Shown here in pieces: positions 1-6,163 of a stretch of DNA of 6,310 bases; within the stretch, counting starts at the first letter, position 1; each line of letters begins with the position of its first letter. Source of the stretch: an uncultured Peptococcaceae bacterium (GTDB taxonomy: Bacteria > Bacillota > Peptococcia > Peptococcales > Peptococcaceae); the NCBI GenBank assembly GCA_902462325.1, contig CABQBF010000146.1:1-6310 (forward strand), written 5' to 3'. The notes under the pieces were generated by a model that was not told the origin of the DNA, did not search any database, and saw nothing but the letters and a program-made list of their open reading frames with translations. The translations under genes and the position numbers were made by a program.

Positions 1-1275
1 CCCACTCAGCATCGCATCGTTGGTTTTGCTGGGCCCTTCCACCAGGACTTCTACCACGGTATTCTGTAGTTTATCATTGATTCCGCGGCTAATGTGACTG
101 AGCGCATTATTTAAGCGCTGTAGCCGTTCTTTCTTTTCTTCTAAAGAAACGGGGTCTTCCATGCGGGCAGCCGGCGTACCGGTGCGCTTGGAATATATAA
201 ACGTAAAAGCGCTGTCAAACTTCACTTGCCGCACCAAATCGACAGTTTCTAAAAAATCTGCTTCGGTTTCACCGGGAAAGCCTACAATGATATCTGTGGT
301 AATAGCGGCTTCTGGCATATATTTACGAATAATCTCAATTAAACGCAAATAATCCTCTTTGGTGTAGCGGCGGTTCATCAATTGCAACACGTGGCTACTA
401 CCCGACTGTACCGGCAAATGAAAATGGTTGCACACTTTACTGCTCTCTGCGATGGTTTTCACCAATTCCTCCGTTAAATCCTTCGGATGGGAGGTCATAT
501 AGCGAATACGGCGCAACCCTTCAATTTGATTCAATTCGCGCAGCAACCCGGCAAAGGTGGTGCCATTTTGCAAATCCAAACCGTAGCTATTCACATTCTG
601 TCCCAACAGGGTAATTTCTACTACTCCGTCTTCCACCAGTTGTCGGACTTCTCGCACAATATCAGCCTGCTGGCGGCTTCGTTCCCGCCCCCGCACATAA
701 GGTACAATACAGTAGGTGCAGAAGTTATTGCAGCCATAAACGATATTCACCAACGCCTTAAAAGGATAGTCCCGGTAAGCGGGCAAGCCTTCCTGCACCG
801 CTTCCTCTTTCTCCAAAATTTCAATTTGTCTGCCTGCGCCCTGATAAAGCTGATACAGATAGACAGGAAAACGATGCAGATTATGGGTTCCAAAAATCAG
901 ATCCACATGAGGTGCAGAGCTACGGATTAACTCAGCCATGCCTTTTTGCTGCATCATACAGCCGCAAACGCCAATTATCATGTCCGGCTTTTGCTGCTTT
1001 AACCTTTTGAGTTCTCCCAATTGGCTCAGCACTTTGCTTTCCGCCTTTTCGCGGATACAGCAAGTATTAAACAGTACCAAATCGGCTTCTGCTTCTTTGT
1101 CTGTTTTTTCATACCCCATCTCCGTCAAAAATCCAAACAGAATTTCCGAATCCCGTTCATTCATTTGACAACCGAAAGTATGGGTCAAACATTTTTTTGT
1201 TTTTCCAGTCTGTTGGGTATACAGCGCATTTTGACTGCAAATTTGACTGATATAATATGCATTCTGTTCCTGCAC
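1..1275 (-). CDS. miaB: tRNA-2-methylthio-N6-dimethylallyladenosine synthase MiaB (3' end cut by window edge)
   Basis: Radical-SAM methylthiotransferase that converts i6A37 to ms2i6A37 in tRNAs reading UNN codons; a cytoplasmic enzyme with two [4Fe-4S] clusters. 425 codons are visible, read from the minus strand. The N-terminal MTTase domain shows Cys36 (TFGCQMN), Cys72 (NTCCIRE) and Cys106 (GVCGCM), whose spacing fits the auxiliary-cluster ligands of the family. The radical-SAM motif is CxxxCxxC at Cys182, Cys186 and Cys189 (YGCNNFCTYC), followed by LLGQNVNSY, MTSHP and FHLPVQSGS motifs. The visible end (VEGPSKTNDAMLSG) lies inside the C-terminal TRAM domain, so only a few tens of residues should be missing. 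The start is GTG at 1275, with AGAGAGG 7 nt upstream (1283-1289); no ATG in this frame precedes the conserved region. It begins 29 nt after hemL with no terminator between, so it is probably co-transcribed with the hem genes. Residue 73 is an extra Cys where Ala or Ser is more usual. MiaB is favoured over MtaB or RimO by the GCQMNERDSE and SGSSHVLQLMNR motifs. Confidence 0.95.
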   Translation of the reverse strand, partial: MQEQNAYYISQICSQNALYTQQTGKTKKCLTHTFGCQMNERDSEILFGFLTEMGYEKTDKEAEADLVLFNTCCIREKAESKVLSQLGELKRLKQQKPDMIIGVCGCMMQQKGMAELIRSSAPHVDLIFGTHNLHRFPVYLYQLYQGAGRQIEILEKEEAVQEGLPAYRDYPFKALVNIVYGCNNFCTYCIVPYVRGRERSRQQADIVREVRQLVEDGVVEITLLGQNVNSYGLDLQNGTTFAGLLRELNQIEGLRRIRYMTSHPKDLTEELVKTIAESSKVCNHFHLPVQSGSSHVLQLMNRRYTKEDYLRLIEIIRKYMPEAAITTDIIVGFPGETEADFLETVDLVRQVKFDSAFTFIYSKRTGTPAARMEDPVSLEEKKERLQRLNNALSHISRGINDKLQNTVVEVLVEGPSKTNDAMLSG

Positions 1276-1304
1276 AGTGACACCTCTCTCATTCCAGATG
1301 GTAA

Positions 1305-2600
1305 TCAGGACATTGCGGCCACGGCAACAAAAGCCTGTTTGGCAGCGGCAATGGTTTTATCCAAATCAGCGTCGCTATGGGCTAACGATACAAACCAGCA
1401 TTCAAACTGCGATGGCGGTAGATAAATTCCCTGATTCAGCATAGACTGGAAGAATACTTTAAATTTACTTGTATCGGATTTCATAGCAGCAACGTAGCTA
1501 TCTACTTTTTCGGCGGTGAAAAATACGGTTAGCAAAGATGCGCTTTGATTAATGGCCACTTTCACCCCAGCTTCCTCAGCAGCAACCTGTAAGCCGACAG
1601 CCAATGTTTTCGCTTTGGCTTCTACCGCTTCATAAACGCCTGGTTGGGCTAATTCTTTTAATGTTGCAATCCCAGCCGCCATGGCAACCGGATTGCCTGA
1701 CAAGGTGCCAGCTTGGTAAACCGGCCCCACTGGAGCGACCTGTTCCATAATTTCTCTACGACCGCCGTAAGCACCCACCGGCAGACCACCGCCGATGATT
1801 TTACCCAGACAGGTCAAGTCCGGCATAATATCGTATACCTTTTGCGCACCGCCGTAGGAAGCGCGAAATCCGCTGATAACTTCATCAAAAATCAGCAAAG
1901 CACCATGTTCCTTGGTAATTTCCCGCAACCCTGCTAAAAATCCTTCTGCTGGCGGCACCAAACCCATATTTCCAGCAATCGGCTCTACAATAACAGCGGC
2001 AATTTGATCTGGATATTGGGTAAATAAGTTTTTCACACTTTCTAAATCATTATAGGTAGCGGTTAAGGTTTCGGACGCGATCGATTCCGGTACGCCAGGA
2101 CTGGAAGGCACGCCAAAGGTTAAAGCGCCGGAGCCTGCTTTAATCAACAGATGGTCGGCGTGACCGTGATAGCAGCCTTCAAATTTCACCAGCTTATTGC
2201 GCTTGGTATAACCACGGGCCAAGCGAATAGCACTCATCGTGGCTTCTGTTCCGGAGTTTACCATACGCACCATTTCTACCGACGGTACTGCATCCACAAT
2301 CAATTTCGCAATTTCAACTTCTAATGCCGTCGGCGCACCGTAAGTGCTGCCCTTTAACAGTGCTTCTTGTACAGCGGCTGTCACAGAGGCTGGCTGATGG
2401 CCTAATAATAACGGTCCCCAGGAGCAAATGTAATCTACATATTCATTGCCGTCCACATCGTACAGCTTAGAGCCTTCCCCTTTTTCGATGAAAACAGGAA
2501 AATCACCTACTGCTTTAAACGCACGGACAGGACTGTTTACACCGCCGGGAATCAATTCAACTGCTTTTTGATATAATTGCTGAGATTTCGAAAAATCCAT
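1305..2600 (-). CDS. hemL: Glutamate-1-semialdehyde 2,1-aminomutase
   Basis: PLP-dependent class-III aminotransferase-fold enzyme that isomerises glutamate-1-semialdehyde to 5-aminolevulinate, the second step of the C5 pathway after HemA. The protein is 431 aa, matching the usual length of about 425-430. Visible landmarks: the N-terminal IPGGVNSPVRAF substrate-gate region (residues 17-28), the PLP-phosphate loop NSGTEA (115-120), YHGHAD (144-149), FDEVISGFR (238-246, Asp239 expected to contact the PLP ring nitrogen) and the Schiff-base lysine Lys267 in CLGKIIGGGLPVGA. GTLSGNP (298-304) and PPSQFE (395-400) are also typical. An in-frame ATG seven codons upstream (2621) was rejected because the Shine-Dalgarno sequence GAGAGGGG (2612-2619) lies just inside that extension and serves ATG 2600. 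The gene follows hemB by 49 nt and precedes miaB by 29 nt. Together with hemA at the head of the cluster it shows that this organism makes ALA from glutamyl-tRNA and not from glycine. No key residue is missing. Confidence 0.97.
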   Translation of the reverse strand: MDFSKSQQLYQKAVELIPGGVNSPVRAFKAVGDFPVFIEKGEGSKLYDVDGNEYVDYICSWGPLLLGHQPASVTAAVQEALLKGSTYGAPTALEVEIAKLIVDAVPSVEMVRMVNSGTEATMSAIRLARGYTKRNKLVKFEGCYHGHADHLLIKAGSGALTFGVPSSPGVPESIASETLTATYNDLESVKNLFTQYPDQIAAVIVEPIAGNMGLVPPAEGFLAGLREITKEHGALLIFDEVISGFRASYGGAQKVYDIMPDLTCLGKIIGGGLPVGAYGGRREIMEQVAPVGPVYQAGTLSGNPVAMAAGIATLKELAQPGVYEAVEAKAKTLAVGLQVAAEEAGVKVAINQSASLLTVFFTAEKVDSYVAAMKSDTSKFKVFFQSMLNQGIYLPPSQFECWFVSLAHSDADLDKTIAAAKQAFVAVAAMS

Positions 2601-2611
2601 CGTTATAAAAT

Positions 2612-2619
2612 CCCCTCTC
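2612..2619 (-). promoter_or_regulatory. Shine-Dalgarno site of hemL (decides the start)
   Basis: GAGAGGGG lies 11 nt before ATG 2600, slightly long spacing, and lies within the codons that would follow ATG 2621. No comparable purine-rich site precedes ATG 2621, which is preceded by an AT-only run. This makes 2600 the supported start, in agreement with the usual N-terminus of the family. Confidence 0.7.
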
Positions 2620-2646
2620 ATTATAAATTATTATGATTGCTGCCAA
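2620..2646 (-). promoter_or_regulatory. Possible sigma-A-type promoter between hemB and hemL (weak)
   Basis: The 49-nt gap holds TTGGCA (2641-2646) and a perfect TATAAT (2620-2625) separated by 15 nt, shorter than the usual 16-18. A transcript from it would begin within or at the hemL Shine-Dalgarno, leaving almost no leader, which argues against strong use. The gap is AT-rich, so the TATAAT may be coincidental. If real, it would give hemL and miaB extra expression independent of the upstream genes. Confidence 0.25.
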
Positions 2647-2649
2647 TTT

Positions 2650-3636
2650 TTATTTGTTTGCTTCCTGCAGCCATCTGGCTACATCAATCGCATGATAGGT
2701 CAAAATCAAATCGGCGCCGGCTCGCACGAAGCCGGTCATAATTTCCATCACAATTTTCTTTTCATCAATCCATCCGTTAGCGGCGGCAGCTTTTACCATG
2801 GCATATTCACCGCTGACATTATAAGCTACCACAGGCTGATAAAAAGCTTCTCTAGTTCTTGTCATAATATCCAGATAAGACAACGCCGGTTTGACAATGA
2901 TATAATCAGCCCCTTCTGCTACATCCAGTTCAGTTTCTGCCATGGCCTGCCGTACACTGGAGGCTGGATCCATCTGATAGGTTTTGCGGTCACCAAACTG
3001 AGGCGCGGAGCCTGCCGCATCTCGGAAAGGCCCATAAAAAGCTGACGCATATTTGGCTGAATAAGCCATCACCGCCACATCGGTATAGCCTGCCTGGTCT
3101 AAGGCAGCGCGAATCATGCCCACGCGGCCATCCATCATATCGGAAGGCGCAATAATATCGGCACCGGCTGCAGCCTGTGACACGGCTGTTTTTGCCAAAA
3201 GGCTCAGCGTTGGGTCGTTGAGAATTTCACCTTCTGGACTGACAAGCCCGCAATGACCATGACTGGTATATTCACACAAGCAACAATCAGCGATAATAAC
3301 CAAATCAGGATAAGCCGCCCGCACTTTCCGAATAGCCTGCTGCACAATGCCATCTTCCGCATAGGCTTGACTGCCTACCGGGTCTTTTTCTGCCGGAATT
3401 CCAAATAAAATAATGCTATGAATGCCGACTTCTACAGCCCGTTTCACTTCTTCCAGCAAATGGTCCAGTGAATATTGATAAATGCCCGGCATGGATGGAA
3501 TCGGATTTTTCTGATCATCACCTTCCACCACAAAAATAGGATAAATCAACTGCTCTGTATGCACTCTCGATTCCCGCACCATACTGCGGATGGTTTCATT
3601 TTTTCTAAATCTGCGCATTCTTGTTTCTGGAAACAT
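2650..3636 (-). CDS. hemB: Porphobilinogen synthase (delta-aminolevulinic acid dehydratase)
   Basis: Condenses two 5-aminolevulinate molecules, the product of neighbouring hemL, to porphobilinogen, the substrate of HemC. The protein is 328 aa from the preferred start, a normal length for this TIM-barrel, usually octameric enzyme. Both Schiff-base lysines are present: Lys195 in AYSAKYASAFYGPFRDAAGSA and Lys249 in YIIVKPALSYLDI. The metal motif (residues 117-130, CCLCEYTSHGHCG) keeps all three zinc cysteines at 119, 121 and 129, so a Zn-dependent enzyme is inferred rather than the aspartate-type Mg-only form. An additional Cys118 adjoins the first ligand. The family's RRFRKNE and RMVRE-like N-terminal segment is present. 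An ATG two codons upstream (3642) is possible, but ATG 3636 lies 8 nt from AAGAGG (3645-3650), while ATG 3642 would lie only 2 nt away. The gene sits 70 nt after cobA/hemD, the widest gap in the cluster, and 49 nt before hemL. Confidence 0.97.
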   Translation of the reverse strand: MFPETRMRRFRKNETIRSMVRESRVHTEQLIYPIFVVEGDDQKNPIPSMPGIYQYSLDHLLEEVKRAVEVGIHSIILFGIPAEKDPVGSQAYAEDGIVQQAIRKVRAAYPDLVIIADCCLCEYTSHGHCGLVSPEGEILNDPTLSLLAKTAVSQAAAGADIIAPSDMMDGRVGMIRAALDQAGYTDVAVMAYSAKYASAFYGPFRDAAGSAPQFGDRKTYQMDPASSVRQAMAETELDVAEGADYIIVKPALSYLDIMTRTREAFYQPVVAYNVSGEYAMVKAAAANGWIDEKKIVMEIMTGFVRAGADLILTYHAIDVARWLQEANK

Positions 3637-3644
3637 GCCCATTG

Positions 3645-3650
3645 CCTCTT
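3645..3650 (-). promoter_or_regulatory. Shine-Dalgarno site of hemB (decides the start)
   Basis: AAGAGG lies 8 nt before ATG 3636 but only 2 nt before ATG 3642, so it favours the second ATG as the hemB start. The protein differs by only two residues. Confidence 0.65.
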
Positions 3651-3706
3651 TTCTTAAACTCTATTTTTTATAGATATAAACAACTTTTGCTGCCGTTAAA
3701 CAGTTC

Positions 3707-5224
3707 TCACTGCGCAAAATAGGTTCGAATTGCTTCCACTAAGCCATCAATGGTATATTGCTCGGCACAAATGTCAACAGATAAGCCGTTCTTTTTCGCG
3801 GTTTCTGCTGTAATCGGCCCAATACAGGCCACTGTAATGCCTTGCAATAACTGACGGTGTTCCCCTAATAACTGAAGAAAATTAGTCACGGTAGAAGAAC
3901 TGGTAAATGTCAGCACATGAATTTCACCGGCCCGCAATTTTTCCAACAACAGTTGGGTGTCGGTAGCATCAGCCAAAACAGTTTGATAAGCCACCACTTC
4001 ATCCACCTGTGCCCCTAATTTTTTCAGACTATCCACCAACACCTGGCGAGCCAAATCGGCACGGGGCAACAAAATTTTATCACCGGACTGAATGCGGCCC
4101 TGTAACGCTTCCAGCACTGCCTCTGCCCGAAATACCTCCGGCATCACATCCACCAATAGACCACGTTCTTCCAAGGCTTCTGCCGTTTTAGGGCCAATAG
4201 CGCAAATCTTGGCCTCTTTTAAACTGCGAATATCCAGCTTTTGCGCACGCAATCGCTGAAAGAATGCCTTTACGCCGTTCACACTGGTAAAGATAATCCA
4301 GTTATACATACCTGCATTGGCCACAGCTTTGTCCAAAGCAGTCAAATCATCGGGTTCTTTGATTTTGATAGTAGGATATTCCCATGCCTCTGCACCCAGA
4401 TTTTCTAATTTCTCCGACAGCACGCTGGCTTGTTCCCGGGAACGGGTCACCAATACCCGCTTGCCGAATAACGGCTGGTCTTCAAACCAACGTAAAGTGT
4501 CCCGCAGCGTAACCACCTGACCAATGATGATGATAGCCGGTGATTTCAAGCCAGCTTGCTCCACCACTGCTACAATGTTTTCCAAGGTACCGGTAACTAC
4601 CTGCTGTTCTGGACGGGTGCCCCAACGAATGAGCGCAATCGGTGTTTTTCCATCCTTGCCGTTGGCTATTAATTTTTCTACAATCTGCGGCAAATTTCCA
4701 ACGCCCATCAAAAATACCAATGTGCCGGGGTCTTTCGCCAAACGGGGCCAATTGATGTTACTGGTTTCCTTGCCCGGTTCTTCATGACCAGTAATCACAG
4801 TAAAGGTAGAAGTAAAATCCCGATGGGTAATGGGAATCCCTGCATAAGCCGGCACCGAAATCGCCGAGGTAATGCCCGGTACTTCCTCGAAGGCCACACC
4901 GGCTTTGCGCAATTCCTCCCCTTCTTCTCCGCCGCGGCCAAACACATAAGGATCGCCGCCTTTTAAACGGGCAACAATTTTACCCTTTAAGCCTTCCTCT
5001 ACCAATACTTGATTAATTTCCTCCTGGGTTAAGGTATGACGGTCCGGCGATTTGCCCACATAGATTAATTCTGCATCGGGCCGACGGTAACTGAGCAGCC
5101 GCGGATTGGCCAACCGGTCATAAACGATGACATCAGCTTTTTGAATACATTCCAAGCCTTTTACTGTGATCAATTTTATGTCACCGGGACCAGCGCCAAT
5201 TAAATATACTTTTCCGTTTTTCAT
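3707..5224 (-). CDS. cobA-hemD: Fused uroporphyrinogen-III C-methyltransferase / uroporphyrinogen-III synthase (CobA-HemD)
   Basis: Bifunctional protein of 505 aa. Residues 1 to about 245 form a SUMT (CobA/SirA) domain that uses SAM to methylate uroporphyrinogen III at C-2 and C-7, giving precorrin-2. It shows the glycine-rich GAGPGD (10-15), VARLKGGDPYVFGRGGEE (84-101), VPGITSAIS (115-123), YAGIPITHR (127-135) and VITGHE (143-148). Residues from about 253 to 505 form a HemD domain that closes and inverts ring D of hydroxymethylbilane. It begins at GKRVLVTRSREQA, with IIFTSVNGVKAFF (310-322), AIGPKT (342-347), LLPRADLAR (385-393), the V-x-Y-x-T motif VAYQT (411-415), LTFTSSSTV (438-446) and CIGPITAETAKKNG (467-480). 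HemD proteins diverge strongly, so this half rests on motif pattern, length and context. There is no stop or frameshift at the junction. The start ATG overlaps the hemC stop (ATGA), which suggests translational coupling; GGAG (5233-5236) lies 8 nt upstream. Such fusions are known in clostridial-type Firmicutes. It makes and then immediately uses uroporphyrinogen III, feeding sirohaem or cobalamin synthesis. Confidence 0.96.
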   Translation of the reverse strand: MKNGKVYLIGAGPGDIKLITVKGLECIQKADVIVYDRLANPRLLSYRRPDAELIYVGKSPDRHTLTQEEINQVLVEEGLKGKIVARLKGGDPYVFGRGGEEGEELRKAGVAFEEVPGITSAISVPAYAGIPITHRDFTSTFTVITGHEEPGKETSNINWPRLAKDPGTLVFLMGVGNLPQIVEKLIANGKDGKTPIALIRWGTRPEQQVVTGTLENIVAVVEQAGLKSPAIIIIGQVVTLRDTLRWFEDQPLFGKRVLVTRSREQASVLSEKLENLGAEAWEYPTIKIKEPDDLTALDKAVANAGMYNWIIFTSVNGVKAFFQRLRAQKLDIRSLKEAKICAIGPKTAEALEERGLLVDVMPEVFRAEAVLEALQGRIQSGDKILLPRADLARQVLVDSLKKLGAQVDEVVAYQTVLADATDTQLLLEKLRAGEIHVLTFTSSSTVTNFLQLLGEHRQLLQGITVACIGPITAETAKKNGLSVDICAEQYTIDGLVEAIRTYFAQ

Positions 5225-6159
5225 ACCTCAAGCTCCATTCTGATTTCATCTAAAATTGCCTGTCCGCCTTGCACTGCCAGCCGCTGCGCCAGTTGCTGTC
5301 CCAACTGTAACCGTTTCTCGACACTGCCGGAAATCCTATCGCGAATAATGGTTTTCCCATCTAAAGAGCCGACCAAGCCGTCTAAAACAAGCTGGTTGCC
5401 CTCTAGCTGCCCATAAGCGGCAATCGGAATCTGGCAACCGCCTTCCAGCGCTTGCAATAAAGCCCGTTCCGCTTCCACACACCATTGGGTTTCTACATCA
5501 TTGACCAACTGCACCAATGCAATGACTTCTGCATCGTCAGAACGGGTTTCCACGCCAATAACACCCTGACTGACTGCCGGCAAACAAACATCATAGGATA
5601 ATTCCTCGGTGATTTTGTCCTGCCAGCCTAACCGCTCTACGCCAGCAGCGGCCAAAATAATTCCGTCAAACTGTTCCTCTTTCATTTTACGCATACGAGT
5701 CTGTAGATTTCCCCGCAAATCATGAATTTCCAAATCAGGACGTTGGTGCAAAAGCTGCGCTCTGCGGCGTAAACTGCTGGTGCCCACTTTGGCACCCTGC
5801 GGCAGTGCAGCAAAAGAATCATATCGTTCGGATATCAGCACATCTGCCGGATTATGCCGTTTCAGCATGGAAGAAATCTGCAAACCTTCCGGCAAAGCAG
5901 TCGGCATATCTTTCATACTATGTACGGCAAATGCAATTTCTCCATTTAGTAAACCTAACTCCAATTCCTTAGTAAAGAGTCCTTTATCGCCAATTTTAGC
6001 CAAAGACACATCCAAAATCTTGTCGCCTTTGGTTTTTAACGAAACAATTTCGAACTCATAAGCATCGGTTACTTCCAGCAACCGGTCAATCACAAACTGG
6101 GTCTGCCACATAGCCAGCACACTATCTCTGGAACCAACCAATATCTTCTTTTTACACAT
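5221..6159 (-). CDS. hemC: Hydroxymethylbilane synthase (porphobilinogen deaminase)
   Basis: Polymerises four porphobilinogens from HemB into hydroxymethylbilane, the substrate of the adjoining HemD domain; cytoplasmic. The protein is 312 aa, typical of the family. The N-terminal domain opens with KKILVGSRDSVLAMWQT. The catalytic aspartate is Asp84 in HSMKDMPT, and the conserved arginine segment GTSSLRRRAQL (127-135) and DLRGN (147-151) bind cofactor and substrate carboxylates. Cys242 in LEGGCQIPIAAYG is the attachment point for the dipyrromethane cofactor. The segment PAVSQGVIGVETR (194-206) differs slightly from the common PAVGQGALGIE form. The reading frame stays open upstream to an ATG at 6243, but that stretch overlaps the end of hemA and shows no HemC similarity. 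ATG 6159 follows GAGG (6169-6172) by 9 nt and starts at the conserved N-terminus. ATG 6174 is the main alternative and would add five residues. The gap to hemA is 4 nt, and the stop overlaps the cobA-hemD start, so all three are very likely one transcript. Confidence 0.97.
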   Translation of the reverse strand: MCKKKILVGSRDSVLAMWQTQFVIDRLLEVTDAYEFEIVSLKTKGDKILDVSLAKIGDKGLFTKELELGLLNGEIAFAVHSMKDMPTALPEGLQISSMLKRHNPADVLISERYDSFAALPQGAKVGTSSLRRRAQLLHQRPDLEIHDLRGNLQTRMRKMKEEQFDGIILAAAGVERLGWQDKITEELSYDVCLPAVSQGVIGVETRSDDAEVIALVQLVNDVETQWCVEAERALLQALEGGCQIPIAAYGQLEGNQLVLDGLVGSLDGKTIIRDRISGSVEKRLQLGQQLAQRLAVQGGQAILDEIRMELEV

Positions 6160-6163
6160 GCCT

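Noticed and set aside
487..930. Open frame of 147 codons on the plus strand
   Set aside because: It lies antisense within miaB, whose radical-SAM domain is clearly coded on the other strand. The translated peptide has no recognisable domain.
1276..1304. Terminator between hemL and miaB
   Set aside because: The 29-nt gap has no stem-loop and no T run on the coding strand.
1021..1425. Open frame of 134 codons on the plus strand across the miaB start and hemL end
   Set aside because: It is antisense to two well-supported genes and shows no motif; best explained as a shadow frame.
3643..3706. Possible promoter or terminator in the cobA/hemD-hemB gap
   Set aside because: The AT-rich sequence has TATA-like words, but no -35/-10 pair with proper spacing. 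The only inverted repeat (CTAT/ATAG around an A run) is too short and AT-rich to be a terminator.
4482..4751. Open frame of 89 codons on the minus strand
   Set aside because: It lies in another frame inside the CobA half of cobA-hemD, has low-complexity His/Trp/Gly-rich content and no credible ribosome site.
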